Origin: Chondrosia reniformis
Taxonomy: Eukaryota > Porifera > Demospongiae > Chondrillida > Chondrillidae
Assembly (NCBI GenBank): GCA_947172415.1
Contig: OX359200.1
Coordinates: forward strand, 2,420,501 to 2,484,500
Reading direction: 5' to 3'
Length of the DNA: 64,000 bases
Shown: piece after piece, positions 10,343-22,450 of the stretch
Position numbering within the stretch: the first letter of the stretch is position 1
Layout: the number at the start of each line of letters is the position of its first letter
Notes under the pieces: model-generated
Databases searched by the model: none
What the model saw: the letters and a program-made list of their open reading frames with translations, nothing else
Told to the model about the DNA's origin: nothing
Program-made: the position numbers and the translations under genes

Positions 10343-11535
10343 TTAATATACCTGGACAATATTTAGCTGATTTAGCTGATATTCAATACAATTAATTATG
10401 ATCATGAATATATATTAGTTGGACATTTATCTTAGTGTTTGGCAAGATAGCCTAGTACATTGTTGCACGATTATGTGCACACGTGAATAGAGTGAATTGA
10501 GATGTTTATAACAAAAGCAAATGGAATTAACACTTAGAGGTGTCTACGATCATCCACAGAACACGGAGCTGAAAAATTGTTGCAGTGTTCGTGGGTCAAG
10601 GCCCCGGGAATATGGCATCTTAATTTGATTCAGCCGTACGCAGTGAAGGCCCTGGACAAAGTACGATCGACTAGACTTCATGTAAAGTTAGTAGGTGTCT
10701 AATTGCACAAGTGAGTGGCAATAGAAGAGATTCCAGAGACTACAAAATGACTTGTAAGTCGAGGTGTTAAAAAGTTATTGTTACGGAAATATAGAAAATA
10801 CAGTACAAGTTCCAATATACTAAAATAATCTAATATAAATAAATAATGTACTCCATTGCCGTAACCGTGATATCACAGGATTTAAAAAGTTATATACTGC
10901 ATCGGCTTCTTAAATCCTGTTATATCCCTGCCCAAATATGGTAAACTAAGACGTTTCTACTTGGGAGTGGACAATTCTCTTTACATTTAGGACAGTAGTA
11001 CTTGCAGTAGTCAGGGCAAGTGCATTCTATGAAGTCGTCAGCATTTAAGCAAAACCAACCAGACGCTAGATGAGCTATCCTGAAAGTCCCGCTAAAATAA
11101 CTATAATAAGCAACAGAGTATATATCAGTCATACCACATCGTTTCGGTGTATATGGGTTTATATATATATGTACTCGCCCTCGGCCGCGCCCCCATGATT
11201 CATAAATAAAAAACCTATATAGACCTCAGCGCAGTAGTATAGCTAATACATAAATTGTATATAAAGAAAGGACCTGGCAACAGAATGGGCATAGTATCAA
11301 AAATTTAGGGTATAAAACTCATTGTAAATTATGGAATTTTTTATTTTGGTATCCATTTGGTAGAAAACAGAGGACAAAGTTTGCATATAAAATGCCTTGT
11401 GAAGTTTTTCGTTGTTGTAAAGAAAGTACAGAGGAAGAATTAGGAGTCTTTTTTAGAAGAATATCTGCTTTCAGGTATAGGAAAGAGTTGAAAAAATATT
11501 TTGTATTTTGTAGTTATGTATTGGTTAACAATAAT
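10343..11535. other. Mostly non-coding; one cysteine-rich minus-strand frame
   Basis: At 10920-11132 a minus-strand frame contains CTCPDYCKYYCPKCKENC, ten residues from the frame's other charged parts, and could be a small exon. No acceptor or donor phase could be matched to the SRCR gene upstream. The rest shows no supported feature. Confidence 0.3.
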
Positions 11536-13080
11536 TTATATACAGAACGAAAGGCAGTCCATTTGCTCTAGTGGATGTTCATCTCCTTTCTTTACGGCTT
11601 CAAGAGGTACACATATAAAAAATTATCATGTAATACATACGTAAAAGCTTCTAATATACAAGTTACTTCTTTAATATACTATAATAAACTTTGCCTGCAT
11701 CATATTTTGTCACATAAATGCTAAAACACAGGTCATAGGTATAAAAACTAAGACCCATGTACAGTAGCTTATAAGATAAATATTATTAATTTGGCTTCAT
11801 GTATCTAAACACACCAAGCCATATTTTAATATCGAATTATATATAAAATGATCCATTAAAGAATTAACCTTTTAAACAAGAAGCCCCTACATCTTGAAAA
11901 TGTGTACAAGTATGGCTTAGTTGACTGCAACTAGAGAGTGTTGACTCTGTTCCACTACAAGATACCCCTCTCATCCATACTCTCCCAGTTCCAGGTCCAT
12001 AGTAGCCACTCTGATCAGCTGATCTGGCAAAGGGATAGCCAAGTTGTCTGCAGACTACAGAGGCTTCCACCATGGTCCAGTTATCAGAGCACACTGTGCC
12101 CCATTCACCATCCTGATACACCTCCACACGACCAGAGTAGAAGTTACCAGTCTGCTGACCATTCTCTAGTCTGATGTTATTTGCTACTTACATAATAGAA
12201 AAGGAAGGATATATATATAAATAATTAAATCAAAACATATATATGGCAATTTCCTCTCATCTACATGCAGATAATATACTTTAACAATCCTAAAGACTCT
12301 ATGGTGTGCTTAACTCCGCTATTCATGTATGAACACTGCAGTCCCTATACTCTTTACTCATTAATTGCAAGCTGAGTATAATATATAGCCAGTATATAGC
12401 ATGTATAGTTGGATCTTTAATTGATCTTTACAAATTCCTATATAGATAAGGACTCCATGAAAGACTCAAAATGTCATGCAGCACTGATGTGGTTTTAATT
12501 TCCTAGAAAGGACTGATTTGTCCGGCCCAGCTCAATGAAGAAGGAAAATGGATCCAAACTCATGAGTATACGTACGTATATATTCTACATACAAAGTACT
12601 TGTCATATAGGCCTAGAAGTTGATTTATGCGTAGTATACTTTTGTAAACTCTCATGCTTACCCTTTTAAAGGTATCTACAATACATACAATAAAACATAA
12701 AATTTCTAACAGAAATGAACTGCCTTCAAAATTCAGGATGTATCTATGTCTTATATTTGCTTATGTGTTGAAAAACGTTTTTAATGAGAAACAAATTTTA
12801 AAAAGTATATACAGTAACGCACATCTGTATATATAACAGACATGATCATTAGCATAATATTATATATACGAGTTAAGAGTATACGTAATTGCCTTAAGGA
12901 TTTTTAATTTAAAAAAGTAGCATATAGAGACATTACATTCTTAAGTATCACATTTTAAAGAGTTACATATAGCAACCAAATACAATAAAATATTAAACTG
13001 AAAGAACAATACTATACAGCTCACCTGCAGTTGCTTTTGGAGAAATCGTCAAAAATACACACAATGATACAAAGATAGTT
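11536..13080 (-). CDS. Secreted single-SRCR-domain protein gene (start codon missing)
   Basis: Three minus-strand exons fit by splice site and phase. Exon 1 (about 13025-13075) encodes a hydrophobic signal-like run, IFVSLCVFLTISPKATA, with donor GTGAGC. Exon 2 (11869-12186) is a complete scavenger receptor cysteine-rich domain from GRVEVYQDGEWGTVC to DVGASC, about 100 residues with six cysteines visible. Exon 3 (11536-11597) gives a short acidic tail ending DCLSFCI and a stop. All joins are phase 1. SRCR domains bind ligands or microbes outside the cell. No ATG is in frame with exon 1, and a TGA lies just upstream, so either an upstream exon is missed or the start is lost. Confidence 0.65.
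12190..13018. other. Intron-sized gap of the SRCR gene model
   Basis: AT-rich and without a supported frame. It would be an 830-bp intron if the signal exon belongs to the SRCR exon. Confidence 0.4.
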
Positions 13081-13999
13081 CAATCAAGTTGTCTTGATAA
13101 TAGAGACATATCACAATAAACTTTAGGTTAAATGGTTTTGCTATAGTTGCACTACTTGAAAAAAACTCTATATAATATTATTCTACGGAAAGACAGCAGC
13201 TGGTGCAATATTATATATATATCCATGTTTATAACAACAAATCAACATTGGTTATAATGATTATCATTAAAAGGGTATATGTTTACTAAAGTGGGTAAGA
13301 GCCCAAGCTTTGTTTGTTCTAAATCAGCCTTTATGCATTCTTTTCTTATATGCTGATTCTTTATATGTACCTACGTATATCAATTCTATATATTATACAG
13401 CAAAGAGAGCTAGGGGATACATACATTTACATATTATAGCTAATGAGGAGAAATTCTCAAAACGGACCTTCTCATTAATGTAAGCTAGGGCATCACGGTA
13501 TTAGGCTCATGATATTGTCATCCCGCCTGAAGGTCTTAAAAGGAGTGCTTTCTTTATTAGGGAGGATGTATACCAGCTTCATTCTGCTTGGCCTATGTAT
13601 ATACAATTTTACCATAGTCTCAGATATATATAATTTACTGTATATTTATACACATACGTATGATCACAACCTAATAAAGGTGATGTTTCCTAGACTAGCT
13701 AGTCTAAAGCTTGAGCTTTAGACTGTAGATCTAGAGACTTTTATACAATTCAAAAATAATGCAGGAAAATAGTATATTCTTACGCTATCAACTAACAAAT
13801 TAAAGACAGATGTTATAGAAAACCAAATAACATATATATATATATATATACACACATATATAATATCAACTGCACACTATAATTTTATCATATCTTTTAT
13901 AAGGTATATACGTATACTGCAGAAGTTGTACTGTTTTAATGTATCCATATGTAAATGATCATGAAATTTAGTATTGTAACAAACAAACACTCTCTCATG
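13081..13999. other. No gene seen
   Basis: AT-rich spacer between two minus-strand genes, with a (TA)n run near 13833-13851. No supported coding region. Confidence 0.4.
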
Positions 14000-15699
14000 T
14001 TATGTGTACGTATCACAGATATTGCTGTAGTGTCTAGAAAGATACATTGTATGAGTTGGCTCTACATAATCATCAGCATCATATTCATCATCACCACTGA
14101 GTTTCATTTGTGGCTTATGCTCTACTGGAGCATGAGCTATGGCAGCAACTGAAGAAGGTGTATCATAATGATCTACAGATTTAGCAGATGATTTTAGAAG
14201 TTGTTGTTTAGTTGGAGCTCTTAGCTTGAAGTGGCGGGGTCACATTCATAGACATTAACATCTCTTTTTCTGCCTTTAAAAGTGGAACCTTCTTGCTTAA
14301 TATCAAGCTCTAGATCCATTTCTTCATATTCGGGCTGCAGCTGGGATCCTTCTCGTGCTGTTTCATCTTCTTTTACTGAAGGTTCACGAGAGTCTTGTTC
14401 TCTGTTGACCTGTCCCATGGTTACCGCTTCATCCTTATTATCCGGTTTCCTTTTACCTTTCTTTGTTTGCAATAACTATATGTAAATATGATAGTACATA
14501 TTACAGTCTATTTGATAACAGAATTATTATTTATGTACAGTAGTTTTCAAATCATCCTATTTGAAGTTTTAATTGTTTACATACTATATTAGGAGGAGGA
14601 GTAGAACAACAGTTTCTACTGCAATCATTATCCTAAGAATGACAACAATTACGGCAAAAACACACATACAGTGTAGTTTAAATAATTTTCATATTCTTAT
14701 ACATCTAACATAAGCTAACGTACCTATTAAATTTGATGACAAAGTCATCTGCAGGGATTTGATCTCTGATCCCGACGAGAGAGGTACTTTCATTAAAACA
14801 AACTACAGGTTCATATCTGCTAGCTGCTGAAATAATAATATCATATGTAGTATCTGGAGTTATACCATCAAAGGTAAAGGTGTTCACATTGTCAGTAAAG
14901 TGTAATTCTGTAAAAACATCATCTCTTAAAAAGTCTATCTATAAAAACATGGAAATAATTAAAGATAATGTCCGTATATGGAAGTTGTACAAGGTATTAT
15001 TGTATATCATAGATTGCTCACTTGATATTTTCTGATTGTTCCATTGTCAGTATTTGGTGATAGCCAATGCATGACGAAGGAGTTACTTGTATGATTACTA
15101 GATGTAATGTTTCTAACAGGACCTGGAACTGTATTATATACATACATAATTTATAATGTCTCATGAAAACTGTAGTAAGTATAGAATAATATAAAGTTAC
15201 ATAATATGCATATGAATTATCGTAATAATAAACTACAATAGATACAACATGATATGTATTTGGCATCATACATATAGATGTTAACTACCATCAGTCAATG
15301 TTGTCAAATTTCTTTGTTCACTCAATTCAACTTTACCATGTGGAAAGTATCTTTTAACTGTCACACTATATATAGTTGGTGCTTGGGTGGAGATTGGTGA
15401 GTGAAATGTGTTACACTGGATGTGTTCACCATTTCTTGCTGAGAATCACTCCACAGTATCTCATAATAAATTATTCTTCTGTCATGATTCCAAATTATGT
15501 TTACACTACGGGATTGAATTTTCTTTATCTCCACTGTCAGAAATAAAAATTGACATTAAAATTAGTACAATAGCACATTTTTTCAGGTGAAAATTAGATA
15601 CAAATATAAGTATGTTTAAACAAATGTCTCCAATACTTCCTCACCTGTCTCTCCTCTATCCAAGAGTAGATATACCATAAATGAGATCAAGAAATTCAT
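14000..15699 (-). pseudogene. FN3-domain single-pass membrane receptor-like gene, apparently frameshifted
   Basis: Six minus-strand exons chain by phase. Exon 1 (15645-15699) starts at an ATG with MNFLISFMVYLLL, a signal-like run. Exon 2 (15289-15533) is one fibronectin III domain. Exons 3 and 4 (15022-15128, 14724-14938) form a second, with FVMHWLSPNTDNGTI and FDGITPDTTYDIIISAAS. Exon 5 (14585-14632) gives a short membrane segment, IAVETVVLLLLLI. Exon 6 (from 14475) is a charged, acidic tail with tyrosine motifs (EYEEMDLELD, VNVYECDP, then HYDTP and DDYVEP in a shifted frame ending at 14000). The FN3 exon needs a one-base shift near 15400, and the tail needs shifts near 14460 and 14225. This suggests a pseudogene or assembly errors. 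The tyrosine motifs suggest SH2-type signalling if it was once active. Confidence 0.65.
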
Positions 15700-16296
15700 G
15701 CCGCATTAAAGTCCTGGCGGTTTTAGTTTTAAAATGATTTTAAGAAGTACAGTATATCAGAGAGTATGGTAGTACTCTCTAAGTAGGGATGGCCTGAAAA
15801 AAATGGATGCCGTATTCAATGTATATGCTATAGGCCACAATATCACTATAAAAAGAGGCGAGGCATACCAAGAGAAATACTACATGCAGAGAACATGCAT
15901 CAGCAAACCAAGGGCGGCTCAAGAAACAAATAATAATATTTCCAGGTCGCAGACCACTTAAATGACTCTATACACTTCCGGTGACACAGAAGAAAAATTC
16001 TTTTTCTGTCTATTTTTAGCTTATCAATTATCATAAAATCAATTTAACCCGTTCAATATTCAGGGAGATGTAAATATTTAGTATGCCATAGAAATACGGG
16101 ATTACGGACATTTTTACAAAATCAATTCCAAATTTTGACAAATTAAATGTTGGCATCTTTATGGTAATATGTAAATCGAAATTTTGCTAACTTATGAAAT
16201 GAAAAATCGACTATTTAATGACTTTTTTATATACATAACTAACCTTCGTTAGTAAATTTATATTAATTTATAATTTATATTATATATATATGAAAT
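15700..16296. other. No gene seen
   Basis: AT-rich spacer between the receptor-like gene and the satellite. No supported frame. Confidence 0.4.
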
Positions 16297-18836
16297 AAAG
16301 TGACTTTCAATGAATTCCCAGCTCTGGGCTCAAGGTAGGAGGACGACCTCCTTTGGATCTACAATTTTGGTCTCGGCTCGGATGCTTTGGAATCCTACAG
16401 CATATCAGGATTCCTAGCTCTCGCTTCAAGTAGGACAACCTCCTTTGGAGCTACACCTTTGGTCTTGGCTAGGCTGCTTTGGAATCCTTCAGCATATGAA
16501 GATTCCCAGCTCTTGGCTTACGTTAGGAGGACAATATCCTAAGGATCTACAACTTTGGTCTCGGCTCGGCTGCATGCTTTGGAATCCTTCAGCATATGAT
16601 CATGAGGATTCCCAGCTCTAGGCTCAAGGTCAGAGGACGACCTCCTTTGGATCTACAACTTTGGTGTCGGCTCGGCTGCTTTGGAATCCTTCGGCATATC
16701 AGGATTCCTAGCTCTCGCCTCAATTAGGACGACCTCCTTTGGATCTACAACTTTGGTCTCGGCTCGGCTGCTTTGGAATCCTTCGGCATAATCAGTATTC
16801 CCAGCTCTTGGCTTACGTTAGGAGGACAACATCCTAAGGATCTACAACTTTGGTCTCGGTTCGGCTGCATGCTTTGAAATCCTTCGGCATATGAGTATTC
16901 CCAGCTCTGGGCTCAAGGTAGGAGGACGACCTCCTTTGGATCTACAACTTTGGTCTCAGCTCGGCTGCTTTGGAATCCTTCGGCATAATCAGTATTCCCA
17001 GCTCTTGGCTTACGTTAGGAGGACAACATCCTAAGGATCTACAACTTTGGTCTCAGCTCGGCTGCATGCTTTGGAATCCTCCAGCATATGATCATGAGGA
17101 TTTCCAGCTCTGGGCTCAAGGTCGGAGGACGACCTCCTTTGGATCTACAACTTTGGTCTCGGCTCGGCTGCTTTGGAATCCTTCGGCATAATCAGTATTC
17201 CCAGCTCTTGGCTTACGTTAGGAGCACAACATCCTAAGGATCTACAACTTTGGTCTCGGCTCGGCTGCATGCTTTGGAATCCTTCAGCATATGATCATGA
17301 GGATTTCCAGCTCTGGGCTCAAGGTTGGAGGACGACGTCCTTTGGATCTACAACTTTGGTCTCGGCTCGGCTGCTTTGGAATCCTTCGGCATAATCAGTA
17401 TTCCCAGCTCTTGGCTTACGTTAGGAGGACAACATCCTAAGGATCTACAACTTTGGTCTCGGCTCGGCTGCATGCTTTGGAATCCTTCAGCATATGAGGA
17501 TTCCCAGCTCTGGGCTCAAGGTAGGAGGACGACCTCCTTTGGATCTACAACTTTGGTCTCGGCTCGGCTGCTTTGGAATCCTTCAGCATATGCTCTCGGC
17601 TTAGGGTAGGAGGACAACATCCTAAGGATCTACAATTTTGGTCTCGGCTCGGCTGCATGCTTTGGAATCCTTCAGCATGTGAGGATTCCCAGCTCTAGGC
17701 TTAAGGTAGTAGGACGATCTCCTTTGGAGCTACAACTTTGGTTTCGGTTCGGCTGCTTTGGAATCCTTCGGCACATGAGGATTCCCAACTCTCAGGTCAA
17801 GGTAGGAGGACGACCTCCTTTGGATCTGCAACTTTGGTCTTGGCTCGGCTGCTTTGGAATCCTTCAGCATATCAGTATTCCCAGCTCTTGGCTTATGTTA
17901 GGAGGACAACATCCTAAGGAGCTACAACTTTGGTCTCAGCTCGGCTGCATGCTTTGGAATCCTTCAGCATATGATCATGAGGATTTCCAGCTCTGGGCTC
18001 AAGGTCGGAGGATGACCTCCTTTGGATCTACAACTTTGGTCTCGGCTCGGCTGCTTTGGAATCCTTCGGCATATCAGGATTCCTAGCTCTTGCCTCAAGT
18101 AGGACGACCTCCTTTGGATCTACAACTTTGGTCTCGGCTCGGCTGCTTTGGAATCCTTCAGCATATGAGTATTCCCAGCTCTCGGCTTACGATAGGAGGA
18201 CAACATCCTAAGGATCTACAACTTTGGTCTCGGCTCGGCTGCATGCTTTGGAATCCTTCGGCATATGAGGATTCCCAACTCTCAGCTCAAGGTAGGAGGA
18301 CGACCTCCTTTGGATCTGCAACTTTGGTCTTGGCTCGGCTGCTTTGGAATCCTTCGGCATATCAGTATTCCCAGCTCTTGGCTTATGTTAGGAGGACAAC
18401 ATCCTAAGGATCTACAACTTTGGTCTCAGCTCGGCTGCATGCTTTGGAATCCTTCAGCATATGATCATGAGGATTTCCAGCTCTGGGCTCAAGTTCAGAG
18501 GATGACCTCCTTTGGATCTACAACTTTGGTCTCGGCTCGGATGCTTGGGAATCCTTCGGCATATCAGGATTCCCAGCTCTCGCCTCAAGTAGGACGACCT
18601 CCTCTGGATCTACAACTTTGGTCTCGGCTCGGCTGCTTTGGAATCCTTCAGCATATGAGTATTCCCAGCTCTCGGCTTACGGTAGGAGGACAACATCCTA
18701 AGGATCTACAACTTTGGTCTCGGCTCGGCTGCATGCTTTGGAATCCTTCAGCATATGAAGATTCCCTGCTCTGGGCTCAAGGTAGGATGACGACCTCCTA
18801 AGGATCTTCAACTTTGGTCTCGGCTCGGCTGCTTTG
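16297..18836. repeat. Satellite array, ~100-bp monomers with dimeric (~203 bp) higher order
   Basis: About 25 head-to-tail monomers share TTTGGATCTACAACTTTGGT, CTCGGCTCGGCTGC and GCTTTGGAATCCTTC. Type A has TTACGTTAGGAGGACAACAT followed by CCTAAGG. Type B has GGCTCAAGGT followed by AGGAGGACGACCTCCT, a 16-base near-palindrome. A and B alternate in much of the array, giving a repeat near 203 bp (for example 16970 and 17173 start identical frames). It is GC-richer than its surroundings. Open frames of up to 178 codons run through it, but the period is not a multiple of three and the frames shift between units, so I do not call them genes. Confidence 0.92.
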
Positions 18837-19157
18837 TTCTTTGGAGCTACAATTTTGGCCATTCACATTTGGATTTTGAGGCCAGCTAGACTTCAAGATT
18901 GAATGGTATGTCACATGACAGTACCGGTACCATTTCACTGATTAGCTCTTTCCACTCAAGAACCCTTAAGCAACCTTTGCTTTTTTGAGATAGCACAGGC
19001 ATGTCATCGAAAACATCCCCGTTACTAGGCAATCAAAAATTCACCTTAAATCCTTAATCATATACTTTTGATCATGTAGTCCATGAGACTAACGAATTTA
19101 GGACAGTAAGGCAACTCATTGTCTTTGAATTAAGTCTACGCTCGGTACGAAAGAGTA
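18837..19157. other. Spacer between satellite and inverted duplication
   Basis: No supported feature; it contains the short palindrome CAGTACCGGTACC. Confidence 0.4.
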
Positions 19158-19471
19158 ACCCTGGAGTGTTTGAACACTCAGGTGACAGATCCCATTTCAC
19201 CCATTCCGAATTCTTTGCTGACATTGCCCAGAAATTTGCGTGAAAACTGGAATTGCAATCATTTGATCACAAGGACACCAATTATCACTTCTGAATCACC
19301 GCTATTGGACAAATCCCGTATGATACGACCTAGCAGTACTCACGGTACTATCGCCGTATATATTTCGTTCACCATGCTGCCCCTTATAGTAGGTAAGAAC
19401 ACAGTGGCGCGCAAGGGATATAAAGAAGCGGCTAATGTATCTCAAGATAGTTTGATCAACTATGATTTAAA

Positions 19472-19696
19472 ATGAAGCCACTTTCATGCCTTAAGAGATT
19501 TACATTCATCAGTTTAATATTCGCAATGGTTTCTGAGTTTTACTCACGTTTTTTAAGATATAAGAACATCGAAAAATTGGGGTCATTCTCAATTAAGTTT
19601 TATCCCGAATTATTAACTGAAACCGAAAAGGTTCTCTTCTGTAGTCATCTATATAGTCATTTAGCTTTATTTGATAAACTTGTGACTAAAATTTAG
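19472..19696 (+). CDS. Hypothetical ORF kept open in both arms of the inverted duplication
   Basis: A 74-codon frame starting MKPLSCLKRFTFISLIFAMV and ending ALFDKLVTKI is open here and, on the minus strand, at 37109-37333. Only about two residues differ. A hydrophobic N-terminus is visible and no known domain. It could be a small gene, an exon or a chance frame; the similarity may only reflect a recent duplication. Confidence 0.25.
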   Translation: MKPLSCLKRFTFISLIFAMVSEFYSRFLRYKNIEKLGSFSIKFYPELLTETEKVLFCSHLYSHLALFDKLVTKI

Positions 19697-19900
19697 AGGC
19701 CGACTAGATTCGGTAAAGGTCGGGTTGTCAATTTGTACGGACTAATAGTCAGTCCAAGCCATTTGACTAGATTCCGTAATAAGTCGGGTTGTCAATTTGT
19801 ATGGAGTGATTAATTAATAGTCAGTCGAAATCACTCGACTAGATTCGGTAAATTATTCACTCCAAATTGACAACCCAACTACAGTTCAGTCCACTTAATT
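19695..19900. repeat. Short tandem/inverted repeat block (GTCGGGTTGTCAATTTGTA)
   Basis: Units of about 70 bp with CGACTAGATTCGGTAA and GTCGGGTTGTCAATTTGTA occur about two and a half times, then once inverted (AAATTGACAACCCAAC). The mirror copy is at about 36900-37115. It looks like a small foldback element carried within the duplicated arm. Confidence 0.6.
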
Positions 19901-20488
19901 TGAATCCGTTTTCGACGAAATTTTGCCTATATATACACACACTAAAGCATTGAAGAAATTTGTGTGACTGTTAAATGCTTCAAACAGTTGAATAACTGCG
20001 CTATATGTAGTAAGAGACATTATTGAGAAGCCGAAACACTTATCTTTGGTATGCCTAAGGGTCGATAAAGTTGCTGCTCCATAACTTCCCTAATCACCAT
20101 GATCCCAACAGATACCCCGGGGCCCCATCAATTCATGTACATCCTCAGTACATAAGAAAGATGCTTGAATCAGATTTTATAAGGAGGAAAACGTATACGG
20201 CATTATCCACACAAGTGAAAGAAATCAATTGCATTATTAGTAATTTATAAAAATCATGCAAATATATATTAGTGCATAATACGCAATACACTTAGTGTTT
20301 TCTAACATGCATATGGTACCATATATAACACGTTTTTATACAACATATCATATAAACTCTACATATATATGAGATATATACTATAACAACTTAGTGGTTC
20401 CTCTTAATAATAAAAAAATATCTGTGCAAAATATGAAGACATGATGATAATGAAAAATTACATGCTTATAGTTACAGTAAATTAACTT

Positions 20489-21996
20489 TCAGTCATACTC
20501 CCTGTTTGAGATATTAGTTGAGTAACAGAGATATTGATATTGACTTCTTTCGGTTTCACTAAATGTTGTTTCATTGTTACCACCTTTGCCTGCTGTAACT
20601 GAATAAGTGCCCGGGGCTACTGTCATGCACCTAGGCATGTTACATTTTAAAGAGAAGAAACCAAAAAAGTAGTATAACATAGAAAAAGTGAATTATTAGG
20701 AAGATGCTCAAAAATAAGCCTATATAATAATGACATCATTATGCTTGTTTTTGAGATTCAAAAACTCCTTAAAATCTATATATAGCTAATGCTTATGGGA
20801 GTTATCAGCAGCTGCTACTAATTAATTAAGAGACTTAAAATAGTTGGTATACGTATGTTTGTATGATTGTCATTTGAATCTAGGTGCTACCGAAGATACA
20901 TATAGTGATATAAGAGAGTGTTCCATCAATAATTCTCAACACCCTCTGCAGTGGTTCTGCAACAGCAGTATATAGTGTTAATTCTTGGCTAATTCAGCAA
21001 GACTAGACCCTCCAAAAGTGACAGAGTATCACATGACACCTTCCTTATTGAAACTTGTCAAACCACCTTAGATACTCAGTTACGTACATTGCCTTTTCAG
21101 CATTGGAGACCTTTCCTTCCTTTCAAAGATTTTGCAAGAGAAGTTGCCAATACGACTCAGATCTGCTGTTCTACTGATGGCAGGCAGTCATTGATACGCC
21201 TATCAGATGCTAAAATAACCTGCTCTCCTTTTTTTCAGCTGACATCTAATACTTCTGTGTGCTCTTTATTGGGAATTACTGAAGTTACACCAGCAAACAT
21301 GTTATTGAAGTGTATCCACATTCTTGCTATTAATATTGCAAATTATTTCCATCAAATCCTCATCTCTTTGCAAAAAGTAAAATCTATATAAAAACTTGAC
21401 AATACTAGTTGTATCCTGCATTAACATTATCTTTATGTGTAAAGATGTATGGAGATCTACATTTTACATATATAGTAATTTGAGTTGTATATGACTCTGA
21501 TTCCTATCAGGATGGATATAACGTTTATCCCATATTTACAGATTAGTTTCAGACATCAATTTTCAAAGTATATAATACATGTAGACAAAAGAAAATGCAT
21601 CATGTTAAAATCATTAGTAGTACCACATTATACATACACCTCATAAGCACTCCAGGAAACTAATTTTTTACCACACCAGAAATTTCAACGAATATATTCT
21701 TGCAAAATGACAATTTTTAAGTTAGTTCATGCACATATTTCTTTACCCATTAAAATAGTACTATATATTAGAAATATTAGTTCTATTTTACTCACAAAAC
21801 CTGGGTTAAGTGATAGAGAACCAATTTTATACTTTAACTGACCTTGAAAAAGAAGAATGCTCCTTCTCAGCTCTCCCAAAGCTTTCTGAATCTTGGTCAA
21901 CAGGTCTGATAATCTTTCAAGCAACGTTTGTAGTTGAGGAATATTTGGTATATCTCCATGGCTCTTATGAAGAAAGTGGTCAAGTATATATTGCAA
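20489..21996 (-). pseudogene. Duplicated gene remnant, left-arm copy (function unknown)
   Basis: Three minus-strand coding-like blocks lie in order. The first is a helical block (about 21795-21996) with IPNIPQLQTLLERLSDLLTK. A middle block (about 21100-21300) contains EQVILASDRRINDCLPSVEQ but has an in-frame TGA where the right-arm copy has a cysteine codon. The terminal block (20489-20650) contains APGTYSVTAGKGGNNETTF and ends SNISNREYD-like, with a stop. The same three blocks occur in the same order on the plus strand of the other arm. The amino acid order is better conserved than chance frames would give, but no family is recognised. Confidence 0.4.
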
Positions 21997-22300
21997 TATA
22001 TATACTTGGCTACTTTCTTCATAAAAGCCAGTAATACTGTGTTAATACTAACAATAAAGATAAATGGTTACAAACTATCAATTCAATTTTATAACTAAAC
22101 AAAATATATACAATTTCAATTAAAACAGTAAGGGACAATTCGGTCATGGGAAAGAAACACTTAACTCAAAGGATGGCATGATAACATTCAGGTTTCTTAA
22201 TCGGATCGATTGAAAATTGGCTAGATTTACATATTCTGTCATATGTTTGCAAATTAATAGAATAAGGATTCCTTATAACTGCATCGAACTTATATTTAAT

Positions 22301-22450
22301 GGTACATCCTTCGACTTTTGAGCGTTTAAAAATGCAGTTGGTTTTCAAGACTGAGGAAGACCCCCAGGGTCGAAACGTTTGACAAAGAAATGACGAAGAA
22401 TCGAAAACCAACTGCGTTTTTAAACGCTAGAAAGTCGAAGGATGTACCAT
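22301..22450. mobile_element. Foldback element with a hammerhead-like loop
   Basis: The left arm starts GGTACATCCTTCGACTTTTG and reaches GCAGTTGGTTTTC. The right arm is its reverse complement, from GAAAACCAACTGCG to AGTCGAAGGATGTACC, so the stem is about 45-48 bp with few mismatches. The loop (about 55 bases) contains a hammerhead-type core. The PLE-like loop motif AGGGTCGAAACGTT suggests derivation from a pair of inverted PLE termini. Confidence 0.8.
22351..22380 (+). ncRNA. Hammerhead ribozyme-like core in foldback loop
   Basis: The order is CTGAGGA, stem II GACCC-CCA-GGGTC, GAA, ACGT, T. CUGANGA and GAA are both satisfied and stem II pairs perfectly. Stem III is the minimal AC/GU type. 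Stem I is poorly defined, so activity is uncertain. Confidence 0.55.

Larger units (their letters stand above)
19158..22024 (+). repeat. Left arm of a large inverted duplication
   Basis: Nearly the whole 2.87 kb recurs inverted at 34773-37650. Outer limits are the run CCTGGAGTGTTTGAACACTC here and its partner near 37640; outside it the flanks differ. The inner limit is a palindrome: GAAGAAAGTGGTCAAGTATA against TATACTTGGCTACTTTCTTC. Identity looks above 90 percent with scattered substitutions and small indels. The spacer is about 12.7 kb. Confidence 0.9.

Noticed and set aside
10590-10640. tRNA-like segment near GTGGGTCAAGGCCCCGGG
   Set aside because: No cloverleaf, no A and B box spacing and no anticodon arm could be drawn.
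16970-18801. Long open frames across the 100-bp satellite, up to 178 codons
   Set aside because: The period (about 101 or 203 bp) is not a multiple of three, the same peptide reappears in different frames, and there is no start context or splice support. They are by-products of the repeat.
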